The notes under the pieces are model-generated. The model was not told where the DNA came from and ran no database searches. It saw nothing but the letters and a program-made list of their open reading frames with translations. Positions 45,939-53,346 of a stretch of 64,000 bases of DNA are shown piece after piece. Numbering within the stretch: the first letter of the stretch is position 1; each line of letters opens with the position of its first letter. The translations under genes were made by a program, and so were the position numbers. The stretch comes from JABWCE01 sp964617955 (GTDB lineage Bacteria; Bacteroidota; Bacteroidia; NS11-12g; UBA9320), in the NCBI GenBank assembly GCA_964617955.1, contig CAZTXB010000004.1, positions 124,001 to 188,000 on the forward strand, given 5' to 3'.

Positions 45939-45953
45939 CTGGTATAAAAGTTG

Positions 45954-46026
45954 AGCGGGAGACGAGGCTCGAACCCGCGACCTACAGCTTGGAAGGCTGT
46001 CGCTCTACCAACTGAGCTACTCCCGC
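45954..46026 (-). tRNA. tRNA-Gly (anticodon TCC)
   Basis: A 73-nt cloverleaf with acceptor GCGGGAG/CTCCCGC, anticodon loop CTTCCAA, and T-arm GGGTTCGAGCC. No encoded CCA. Confidence 0.97.
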
Positions 46027-46047
46027 ATTTAAATTTTTAACTAAACG

Positions 46048-46128
46048 TGGGAAGTGGTGGATTCGAACCACCGTAGGTTTCCCAGCAGATTTACAGTCTG
46101 CCCCATTTGGCCGCTCTGGTAACTTCCC
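46048..46128 (-). tRNA. tRNA-Tyr (anticodon GTA)
   Basis: An 81-nt class II tRNA with a long variable arm. The acceptor is GGGAAGT/ACTTCCC and the anticodon loop is CTGTAAA within CAGACTGTAAATCTG. No encoded CCA. Confidence 0.97.
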
Positions 46129-46188
46129 AATAAAATGTTTCAACATGTCAAAAAACGCTCCCCTTCTCTTTTTCCATCAGCATTACTG

Positions 46189-46261
46189 AGCCACTTATCG
46201 GGATCGAACCAATGACCTACTGATTACAAATCAGTTGCTCTACCAGCTGAGCTAAAGTGGC
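46189..46261 (-). tRNA. tRNA-Thr (anticodon TGT)
   Basis: A 73-nt cloverleaf with acceptor GCCACTT/AAGTGGC. The anticodon stem CTGAT/ATCAG encloses TTGTA. First RNA of the tRNA-tuf-secE-nusG-ribosomal protein transcript. No encoded CCA. Confidence 0.96.
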
Positions 46262-46311
46262 TTATTCCCAAAAATCAAGACAGAATAATCCCTCTTAATT
46301 TTTAAGGACTG

Positions 46312-46342
46312 CAAAAGTATGCCTAATAATTTAAAAGTTCAA
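46312..46342 (-). promoter_or_regulatory. Promoter of the tRNA-tuf-secE-nusG-rpl-rpoBC block
   Basis: On the minus strand, TTG (46340-46342), a 20-nt spacer and TACTTTTG (46312-46319) match the Bacteroidota consensus. The element lies in the gap after hpf and about 50 nt before tRNA-Thr(TGT). Confidence 0.75.
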
Positions 46343-46359
46343 GCCTCTTTTAATATTTT

Positions 46360-46662
46360 TTATGATTTTTCTAAAAGCAGCTCTTTGTGCTTTTTTATTT
46401 GAATTTTCAAGGCTTCCACAACCATGTCGGAAGCAGCCTCAAAACTGTTAGACTCGGCCTCTTTGAACAAGGTATTTTGAGACATATTTAATTTCACCTC
46501 GACGTGTTTATTTTCCTTGGTTCGGTGATTATTCAATTTGAGATATACATTGGCGTCCAATATTCTGTCGTAAAAGTGCTCCAGTTTTTCAACTTTTTGA
46601 GTTACGTAATCAATCAGTTTTTTGTCGGCGTCGAAATGGATAGATTGGATTTTTATGTTCAT
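46360..46662 (-). CDS. hpf: Ribosome hibernation-promoting factor (HPF/RaiA family)
   Basis: A 100-residue short-form HPF that binds the 30S decoding site in stationary phase. The beta-alpha-beta-beta-beta-alpha pattern is evident: MNIKIQSIHFDADKKLIDYV, KVEKLEHFYDRILDANVYLK, KHVEVKLNM and a C-terminal basic helix. There is no long C-terminal dimerisation domain. It is 6 nt downstream of the xer gene. Confidence 0.9.
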   Translation of the reverse strand: MNIKIQSIHFDADKKLIDYVTQKVEKLEHFYDRILDANVYLKLNNHRTKENKHVEVKLNMSQNTLFKEAESNSFEAASDMVVEALKIQIKKHKELLLEKS

Positions 46663-46668
46663 AGTAGA

Positions 46669-47556
46669 TTACTGTTTAGGATGGTTTTTCTTATAAGTTT
46701 TTTTGAGGTCTTCAATATTAACATGGGTGTAAACCTGAGTAGATACCAAACTTGAATGACCTAATAATTCTTTAACACTTAACAATTCAGCTCCGTTTTG
46801 CAAGAGGTGGGTGGCGTAAGTATGCCTTAAAATATGAGGTCCTCTCCTGCCATTTACCTTATGCAAAGTAAGAGTTTTTTTTACAACATTATATATATAG
46901 CCCGGATATAATGGCTTATTTTTTTGATTAACTAAAAGAAACTCAGAGGATAATAATTTTGAGGCCTTTAGCTCCATAAAATTTGATATTTGACCGGCTA
47001 ATTCGTGAGTCAATGGAACTATCCTTTCTTTGCTGCGTTTTCCTAATACTTTGATCTGCCTCAGGCTAAAATTCACATCCTCCACTTTGATGGCCATGAG
47101 CTCAGCGCGTCTTATTCCTGTTCCATAGAGCAAGCAGATGATCAAGTGATTTAGACGCTCAGAATAATTGGCGTTTTCAGGCAAACCCTCAATGATGGCA
47201 CTGATATTATCACTCGAAACTACCACAGGAAGTTTTTTGGAGAGCTTAAGCACCGGCAAACCGACAATGGGATTTTTCTCAATTCTCTGTTCCTTTAGCA
47301 GAAACTTAATATAAGTGCGAAGTGAAGATATTTTCCGGCGAACTGAGACCGGGGCGATGTCTTGACCAATTAAACGACTCACCCACGACCTTACCATGTC
47401 GTTGCTTATCTCGGCAGGATGTGAAATTTCGAACTCCTTTTCAGCGAAAATTATAAAATCTTCCAGATCTTTTTCGTAGGCCAGAAGCGTATGAAGACTG
47501 TACTTTTTCTGGTACTTTAGGTATTCGAAAAATTGATCTGTAAAAAAAATGCCCAT
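46669..47556 (-). CDS. xerC: Tyrosine recombinase XerC/XerD family
   Basis: A 295-residue site-specific recombinase that resolves chromosome dimers at dif. All six catalytic residues are present: R149, K173, H241, R244, H267 and nucleophile Y276. Their spacing is close to E. coli XerD. The N-terminal core-binding domain has YSLHTLLAYEKDLEDF. Location between rpsU and hpf suggests the housekeeping copy; XerC or XerD cannot be separated by sequence alone. Its ATG lies inside a terminator-like hairpin; the Xer-type N-terminus (FFEYLK onwards) leaves no other reasonable start. Confidence 0.93.
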   Translation of the reverse strand: MGIFFTDQFFEYLKYQKKYSLHTLLAYEKDLEDFIIFAEKEFEISHPAEISNDMVRSWVSRLIGQDIAPVSVRRKISSLRTYIKFLLKEQRIEKNPIVGLPVLKLSKKLPVVVSSDNISAIIEGLPENANYSERLNHLIICLLYGTGIRRAELMAIKVEDVNFSLRQIKVLGKRSKERIVPLTHELAGQISNFMELKASKLLSSEFLLVNQKNKPLYPGYIYNVVKKTLTLHKVNGRRGPHILRHTYATHLLQNGAELLSVKELLGHSSLVSTQVYTHVNIEDLKKTYKKNHPKQ

Positions 47557-47575
47557 GCTTGAATTAGCATGGGCA
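47542..47575 (-). terminator. Terminator-like hairpin between rpsU and xerC that contains the xerC start codon
   Basis: On the minus strand a perfect 10-bp stem, TGCCCATGCT and AGCATGGGCA with loop AATTCA, is followed by eight T residues (47542-47549). This is a textbook intrinsic terminator downstream of rpsU. The 3' arm holds the xerC ATG (47554-47556), and the T-tract is read as codons 3-5 (Ile-Phe-Phe). Confidence 0.8.
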
Positions 47576-47598
47576 AGTTACAATAATATTTTGAATAA

Positions 47599-47793
47599 TT
47601 AATTACTTGCTTCTTGTTGCATGGCCTGCTTATAGGTTGCTTTGATAACCTGCATCCTGCGCTTTATACTTGGTTTTGTAAAAGCCTGACGTTCTCTTAA
47701 TTCTCTTACAACTCCGGTTTTTTCAAACTTCTTTTTGAACTTTTTAATCGCTTTGTCTAGTGATTCGTTTTCTTTAACGTTTACTATTATCAT
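47599..47793 (-). CDS. rpsU: 30S ribosomal protein S21
   Basis: A 64-residue basic protein (VKENESLDKAIKKFKKKFEK, RQAFTKPSIKRR) that sits at the 30S platform near the anti-Shine-Dalgarno sequence. No Shine-Dalgarno-like purine block precedes the ATG, only AT-rich sequence. It is followed by the hairpin at 47542-47575. Confidence 0.96.
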   Translation of the reverse strand: MIIVNVKENESLDKAIKKFKKKFEKTGVVRELRERQAFTKPSIKRRMQVIKATYKQAMQQEASN

Positions 47794-47812
47794 TTTTTAA
47801 TTTTAAGGATTG

Positions 47813-47843
47813 CAAAATAAATATTAAAATTCTGATTTAACAA
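47813..47843 (-). promoter_or_regulatory. Probable rpsU promoter
   Basis: On the minus strand, TTG (47841-47843), a 20-nt spacer and TTATTTTG (47813-47820), one mismatch from TAnnTTTG. The rpsU start is 19 nt downstream. Confidence 0.5.
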
Positions 47844-47862
47844 GTCTTTAATAGGATAATTT

Positions 47863-47893
47863 TTGAAATCCCGGCTTTAAAAATTTAATATTG
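47863..47893 (+). promoter_or_regulatory. Probable promoter of the LOG-family gene
   Basis: TTG (47863-47865), a 20-nt spacer and TAATATTG (47886-47893), one mismatch from the consensus. The ATG at 47899 is only 5 nt past the -7 box, which implies a leaderless mRNA if this promoter is used. Confidence 0.5.
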
Positions 47894-47898
47894 TCAGC

Positions 47899-48642
47899 AT
47901 GATTCAATCCAAGGAAGAAATAAAATTTTTAGAGGGCCCTCAATCGAGGTTAAATGATCTGTGGTTTGTCATTAAAGTAGTATGGCAATTTGTGAAAGGG
48001 TTCAGAACTTTGCACTTTGTTGGCCCCTGCATCACCATATTTGGTTCGGCCAGGTTTTCGGATACCGACCCCTATTATCAAGCGGCCAAGACCCTCTCAG
48101 CCAAAATTGCGCGCTTGGGGTTTACCATTATGACCGGTGGGGGACCAGGAATTATGGAGGCGGCCAACAGAGGGGCACGAGAGGTAGGCGGGCGCTCGGT
48201 AGGCTGTAATATTGAATTGCCCTTTGAACAAATGCCTAATCCCTACCTCGATGCCACTGTGGATATTCGTTACTTTTTTGTGAGAAAAGTTTTGCTGCTA
48301 AAGTATTCTTATGGATTCGTGGTGTTTCCGGGTGGTTTTGGAACTTTAGATGAGTTATTCGAGTCGCTCACTTTGATTCAAACGAAAAAAATAGATAAAT
48401 TTCCGGTGGCCATTTATTCAAAAGGATTTCATGAACTCCTTTTAGAACATTTCGAAGTAATGTGCCGCAAGGGTACCATAGACGCAGGTGACAAGCATTT
48501 GTATTTAATTTCCGATGAGGAGGACGAAATTTTAGCCCATATCAAGGCACATGCTATTGAACCATTTGGTTTGAGTACCAAACGCACTTCCTGGTGGATT
48601 TTAGGTGAACACCCCTTTCGCTCCAGGGCAGTTCGGGCCTAA
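47899..48642 (+). CDS. LOG-family protein (TIGR00730 type nucleotide 5'-monophosphate phosphoribohydrolase)
   Basis: A 247-residue Rossmann-fold protein. The family motifs are GGGPGIMEAANRGA and PGGFGTLDELFE (the PGGxGTxxE active-site motif). Enzymes of this family release the base from nucleoside monophosphates; plant and bacterial LOG proteins do so on cytokinin nucleotides. The exact nucleotide is unknown here. It is followed by mfd on the same strand. Confidence 0.85.
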   Translation: MIQSKEEIKFLEGPQSRLNDLWFVIKVVWQFVKGFRTLHFVGPCITIFGSARFSDTDPYYQAAKTLSAKIARLGFTIMTGGGPGIMEAANRGAREVGGRSVGCNIELPFEQMPNPYLDATVDIRYFFVRKVLLLKYSYGFVVFPGGFGTLDELFESLTLIQTKKIDKFPVAIYSKGFHELLLEHFEVMCRKGTIDAGDKHLYLISDEEDEILAHIKAHAIEPFGLSTKRTSWWILGEHPFRSRAVRA

Positions 48643-48690
48643 ACTCGCTTAAAGAAATAAATTCATTGGTTCTCAATTCCTATTTCAGCT

Positions 48691-48698
48691 TACTTTTG
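48691..48698 (+). promoter_or_regulatory. -7 element of mfd promoter
   Basis: TACTTTTG is a perfect TAnnTTTG match, followed by CACCC. The nearest TTG (48666-48668) is 22 nt upstream. The proposed TTG start of mfd at 48708 is 9 nt downstream, so the mRNA would have almost no leader. Confidence 0.55.
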
Positions 48699-48707
48699 CA
48701 CCCTTAA

Positions 48708-51700
48708 TTGAACGCAAAGCAGGTTTTAGAGGAGTTTTGCAATAGCCGTCCCTTTGGTATATTGATGGATGCGGTGCGCAGTTATGCAAAAATCAACATC
48801 CAAAATCTGGTGGGCAGTTCTAATGCCTTTCTGGTGGCCGGGCTCTTCGAAAAGTTCGGAAAATCAGTGGTGGCTATCTTGCCCGACAAAGAATCGGCAG
48901 CCTATCTCAAGTCCGATATTGAAAATTTAATTGGGTCGAATAAGTTGTTGTTTTTGCCCGATTCCTATACTAAGCCTTTTAATATTAACCAAACCGATGC
49001 CTTCAACGTTCAACAGAGAACCGAAGTCCTCAATCAATTGTACCGGAGAAGCGGCGCCTATATTCTGGTAACCTATCCCGAAGCCATTGCCGAAACCGTG
49101 ATTCCATCGGCCGATTTGAAAAAAAATCGCGTGGAATTGAATATTGGAGATGCTTTTGAAATTGATTTTATCATTGAATTTTTAAATGAATATCATTTTG
49201 AAAGGGAAGATTTTGTGTATGAACCCGGACAATTTTCAATCAGGGGAGGCATCGTCGATATTTTTTCTTTCTCTCACGACTTTCCATACCGTATTGAACT
49301 AGACGGTTCGAAAATCGAGTCCATTCGCTCCTTCGACACTGTTTCTCAGCTTTCGGTAAAAGAACTCCAATTTGCAGCCATTGTACCTGATATAAGCAAG
49401 GATGACATCATTACCAAGCGATCGAGCATCTGGAATTATGTGTCAGATGACTGCCTACTTTTTGTTGAAGACATTCAGCTGAGCTTTGATATTATACACC
49501 ATGGCATCGATAAGGCGGCAAACTTTTATCATGACGCCAACTCTAAAGCTGGGTTGCCGGCTCCTATGGACTTATTTGAATCTCCTTCTGATATTCAAAA
49601 AATACTCAACGGATACAGAGTCATAGAAAGCGGAAGCCGTACCTTGTTTAAACCCAATGAGGTAATAGAATTTAACATTCTGCCCCAGCCTTCATTCGAT
49701 AAGAGTTTTGATTTGCTCATTACCCATCTGAGGCAAAATGAAAAATCAGGCATTCGCAATCTTGTATTTTCCGAAACCGGGAAACAAATCGAAAGGCTCC
49801 AATCTATTTTCGATGACCTAAGTGCCGACTTAGAATTTATTCCGGTTTATCAAGGTTTATCAAAAGGGTTTTTAGATGGAATCAACAAAACGGCTTACTA
49901 CACCGAGCATCAAATATTTAATAAATATTACCGCCATAAAACCAAGGCGCGGTATACCCGAAATCAGGCGCTCACCTTAAAGGAGCTGAGAGACCTGACG
50001 CCAGGAGACTTTGTGGTACACATCGACCATGGCATTGGAAAATTTGAAGGCTTACAAAAAATAGAAATGGCAGGGACCCTGCAGGAAGCCGTAAGAATAA
50101 GTTACAAGAACAACGATTTGCTCTATGTAAACATACACTCCCTTCATAAAATTTCGAAGTACAGCGGCAAGGAAGGGACCGAACCGGTTTTAAATAAATT
50201 AGGAAGCGATGCCTGGCAAAACCTAAAGCGCAAAACCAAAAGCAAGGTTAAAGATATTGCCAGGGATCTGATTTTGCTCTATGCAAAACGAAAAGCCCAG
50301 ACCGGATTTAGTTTTTCAAGAGATACCTATTTAATGACGGAGTTGGAGGCGAGTTTTATGTTTGAAGATACCCCGGACCAGGCCAAAGCCATTGATGATG
50401 TAAAACGCGACCTTGAATCGCCGCATCCAATGGACCGCTTGGTTTGTGGCGATGTGGGATTCGGTAAAACAGAAGTTGCCATTCGGGCTGCGTTTAAAGC
50501 CTGCTGCGACAATAAGCAGGTGGCTATTTTGGTGCCAACCACCATTTTGGCCCAACAGCATTTTCGCACCTTTAAAGAAAGGTTACGCGATTTCCCGGTA
50601 AAAGTAGATTACATCAGCCGATTCAGGACTGCAAAGCAGCAGAAAGAAACTTTAAAAAATCTGGCTGAAGGAAAGGTAGATATACTTATTGGCACTCATA
50701 AATTATTGAGCAAAGACATCAAATTTCAGGATCTGGGTCTTTTAATCATTGATGAGGAACAAAAATTTGGGGTAGCAGCCAAAGACCGACTCAAGGAATT
50801 GAGGGTAAATGTAGATACGCTCACGCTCACAGCTACGCCTATTCCCAGAACTTTACATTTCAGCATTATGGGGGCAAGAGATCTTTCAATTATCAATACC
50901 CCCCCTCCCAACCGCCAATCGGTAAACACAGAGTTGCATGAATTCAGTCGTGAAATTTTAAAAACGGCCATCAACCATGAAATTGCCCGAGGAGGTCAGG
51001 TGTTTGTGGTGCACAACCGGGTCAAAGACATTTATGAAATAGCCCGATTGATAGAGGGTTTATGTCCGAGGGCCAAGGTTTGCGTCGGGCACGGTCAGTT
51101 GTCGGGAGACGCACTCGAAGATGTGATGCTAAAGTTTGTAGAAGGGGAATACGATGTTTTGGTTGCCACTACCATTATCGAATCGGGCTTGGATATAAGC
51201 AACGCAAATACCATGATCATAAACAATGCTCATTTCTTCGGTCTGAGTGATATTCATCAAATGCGTGGGCGCGTCGGACGGAGCAATAAAAAGGCTTATT
51301 GTTACTTATTTGCTCCAACGGTTCACCAACTCACCGACGAGGCCAAACGCCGTTTAAGGGCCATTGAGGAATTCAGCGATTTGGGAAGTGGATTTAATGT
51401 GGCCATGCGCGACCTGGATATTAGGGGCGCCGGTAATTTACTAGGTGGCGAACAAAGTGGGTTTATTGCCGACATTGGCTTTGAGATGTATCATAAAATT
51501 CTCGACGAAGCCATACAAGAGCTCAAAGAAGAAGAATTTTCAGAGATGTCGGATCATGATGAAGAGCCGAAAATAAAAGACTGTTTGATTGAGACCGACT
51601 TGGATATTATGATTCCCGACCATTTTATTCGAAACATCAGCGAGCGATTGAGCCTTTACAATGAATTGGCGCGAATAAAAGATGAAACCGAACTGGAGCA

Positions 51701-52019
51701 ATTTTCCATTCGCATGGTGGATCGATTTGGCAAGCTCCCCAAGCAGGTCAGAGATCTTATTAAAAGTGTGAGATTAAAATGGCTGGGGCGACGCCTTGGG
51801 TTCGAAAAAATAGCCTTGCGGCAAAAATGTCTTACTGCTTGGTTTACCCGCGACGATCGCTATTTTCAGGGTGAAACATTTGGAAAAATTCTGGAATACA
51901 TTCGTCAAAATCCAAGCAAAGCGGTGTTGAAACAAAGCAAAGATTTATTGACAATAAAAATTTCGGATATTAATGGGTTGGGGGAAGCGTTGGGTTTGTT
52001 GGTGGAGTTGGAGAGGTAG
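48708..52019 (+). CDS. mfd: Transcription-repair coupling factor
   Basis: A 1103-residue SF2 translocase that removes stalled RNA polymerase and recruits UvrA. In order: UvrB-like N-terminal module, RNA-polymerase-interacting domain (GDFVVHIDHGIGKFEGL), Walker A GDVGFGKTE at about 581-589, and Walker B DEEQ at about 682. Then come motif VI, with RGRVGRSNKKAYCY, and the C-terminal UvrA-mimicking TRCF domain. The start is TTG at 48708, immediately after an in-frame TAA (48705-48707). The next in-frame ATG is codon 20, which would trim conserved-looking sequence. Confidence 0.96.
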   Translation: MNAKQVLEEFCNSRPFGILMDAVRSYAKINIQNLVGSSNAFLVAGLFEKFGKSVVAILPDKESAAYLKSDIENLIGSNKLLFLPDSYTKPFNINQTDAFNVQQRTEVLNQLYRRSGAYILVTYPEAIAETVIPSADLKKNRVELNIGDAFEIDFIIEFLNEYHFEREDFVYEPGQFSIRGGIVDIFSFSHDFPYRIELDGSKIESIRSFDTVSQLSVKELQFAAIVPDISKDDIITKRSSIWNYVSDDCLLFVEDIQLSFDIIHHGIDKAANFYHDANSKAGLPAPMDLFESPSDIQKILNGYRVIESGSRTLFKPNEVIEFNILPQPSFDKSFDLLITHLRQNEKSGIRNLVFSETGKQIERLQSIFDDLSADLEFIPVYQGLSKGFLDGINKTAYYTEHQIFNKYYRHKTKARYTRNQALTLKELRDLTPGDFVVHIDHGIGKFEGLQKIEMAGTLQEAVRISYKNNDLLYVNIHSLHKISKYSGKEGTEPVLNKLGSDAWQNLKRKTKSKVKDIARDLILLYAKRKAQTGFSFSRDTYLMTELEASFMFEDTPDQAKAIDDVKRDLESPHPMDRLVCGDVGFGKTEVAIRAAFKACCDNKQVAILVPTTILAQQHFRTFKERLRDFPVKVDYISRFRTAKQQKETLKNLAEGKVDILIGTHKLLSKDIKFQDLGLLIIDEEQKFGVAAKDRLKELRVNVDTLTLTATPIPRTLHFSIMGARDLSIINTPPPNRQSVNTELHEFSREILKTAINHEIARGGQVFVVHNRVKDIYEIARLIEGLCPRAKVCVGHGQLSGDALEDVMLKFVEGEYDVLVATTIIESGLDISNANTMIINNAHFFGLSDIHQMRGRVGRSNKKAYCYLFAPTVHQLTDEAKRRLRAIEEFSDLGSGFNVAMRDLDIRGAGNLLGGEQSGFIADIGFEMYHKILDEAIQELKEEEFSEMSDHDEEPKIKDCLIETDLDIMIPDHFIRNISERLSLYNELARIKDETELEQFSIRMVDRFGKLPKQVRDLIKSVRLKWLGRRLGFEKIALRQKCLTAWFTRDDRYFQGETFGKILEYIRQNPSKAVLKQSKDLLTIKISDINGLGEALGLLVELER

Positions 52020-52030
52020 GATGTAAAAAA

Positions 52031-52519
52031 TCACTTTAAGGTAAACCCTCCTCTTGCCATAGAAAAATCTCCAGAATGGCCTTTCATTTTTACATCGCAC
52101 CAGTCGCATTTTATGCTATTGTCTGGGTTAACGACACAGTATAATTTACCGGAAACACTTTTATACTCCCAATTTGCACCAATGGCATACCTAATACTAT
52201 ATCCATAATTTGTTGCCAAGTCTATGACCTTTGTTTTTTGAGGTCGGATGCCACCTTTAAATGTTACTACAACAAGATGGCCCCAAGATCCATCAAGTCT
52301 AACTTCATAATAATCCCAACCAGTATAAACCGATTTTTGCCCAATTTTTCCAAAAAAAGAATCGGCATTTATCATGGCCGAATCCTTATAGTTACATGGA
52401 GATTTATTGCTTGAATTATCAGAATTATCTTCAATTAATTCAAAATTCTTATTTTCTTCAAGCATGCAGGCTGAAAGAGCAAAACATCCAAGATATACCA
52501 ATTTTTTCAGAATAGTCAT
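52031..52519 (-). CDS. Putative lipoprotein of unknown function
   Basis: A 162-residue protein with an N-terminal signal ending in a lipobox (LSAC, Cys18). The mature region starts with an acidic Ser/Asn-rich linker and then shows strand-like stretches (YYEVRLDGSWGHLVVVTF) and two Cys near the C-terminus (CVVNPDNSIKCDWC). I do not recognise a family. It is the third gene of an apparent operon with the barrel-like protein and the M48 protease, 11 nt after the former. Confidence 0.6.
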   Translation of the reverse strand: MTILKKLVYLGCFALSACMLEENKNFELIEDNSDNSSNKSPCNYKDSAMINADSFFGKIGQKSVYTGWDYYEVRLDGSWGHLVVVTFKGGIRPQKTKVIDLATNYGYSIRYAIGANWEYKSVSGKLYCVVNPDNSIKCDWCDVKMKGHSGDFSMARGGFTLK

Positions 52520-52530
52520 TTTTTTAAAAG

Positions 52531-53346
52531 TTAGAATATGAAACCCAAGGAAAAATAAATTTTAAATATATTAAAGGCTCTTGCCCTGCCGAGTGAAGAG
52601 TTCTCAAAATGAATGGTAACAGGATCTACTCCTACCGTTCCCTGCCTGGGGATTGGCTTTTTTTCAAATAATAATGCACCCAGTTGAGCACCTATATCGG
52701 TTACAAAACGCCTTCCTATGGCGCGATTCAATCCCATGGCGAAATTAATTTCTGGTATTTTGTATTTTTGGATTGGTGAAATAAGTTTGTAAATTCGTGT
52801 TTCATCACCTGTAAAAGGGTTATCGGTGAGCATAGTTAAGCGAACATTAGAATAATCGATGGTGTAGTTATGGATGTTATATCCGAGTGAACCATATAAC
52901 CCCAAAGGGGCGAGAGCACCTTTTTCTCTAAGATATATTTTCAATTTTATCCCATAATATTTATCCTTAATGCTTGGTCTTCCGCTCACATTGCGCAACT
53001 CTTCTTCATAGCCTTCAGGCGATTTATGATACACGGTTTCATCGACTGATTCGCCAGAACGTGATAATACAGTAGATGTAACACTTTGGCCCATACAAAG
53101 AGTGACACCAAAATAATTTTTTACAACGCGTGTATATGCGTACTGAAACTCCTTATTCATAGTCATGGCCGGTGCATTGCCTTTAGAACTTTGTGGTTTG
53201 AAAGAAGGGTAGAAATGAGCTGTGGCTGATAATAAATTTTTTCGACCAATATAGCCTGAAGTTTTATTGTAATTTTGGGCTGAGGTCACGGTGCTAATTA
53301 ATATTAACAACCCAATGGAACCTTGCATTTTTAAAAAAAACATCAT
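52531..53346 (-). CDS. Secreted, probable outer-membrane beta-barrel protein of unknown function
   Basis: A 271-residue protein with a signal peptide ending at SAQ (about residue 24). It has amphipathic strands (YGIKLKIYLR, LYGSLGYNIHNYTIDY, PEINFAMGLNRAI) and a C-terminal strand ending in Phe (FKIYFSLGFIF), as in small outer-membrane barrels. The start directly abuts the stop of the M48 gene. An internal Met at residue 7 is an alternative start. No family assigned. Confidence 0.6.
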   Translation of the reverse strand: MMFFLKMQGSIGLLILISTVTSAQNYNKTSGYIGRKNLLSATAHFYPSFKPQSSKGNAPAMTMNKEFQYAYTRVVKNYFGVTLCMGQSVTSTVLSRSGESVDETVYHKSPEGYEEELRNVSGRPSIKDKYYGIKLKIYLREKGALAPLGLYGSLGYNIHNYTIDYSNVRLTMLTDNPFTGDETRIYKLISPIQKYKIPEINFAMGLNRAIGRRFVTDIGAQLGALLFEKKPIPRQGTVGVDPVTIHFENSSLGRARAFNIFKIYFSLGFIF

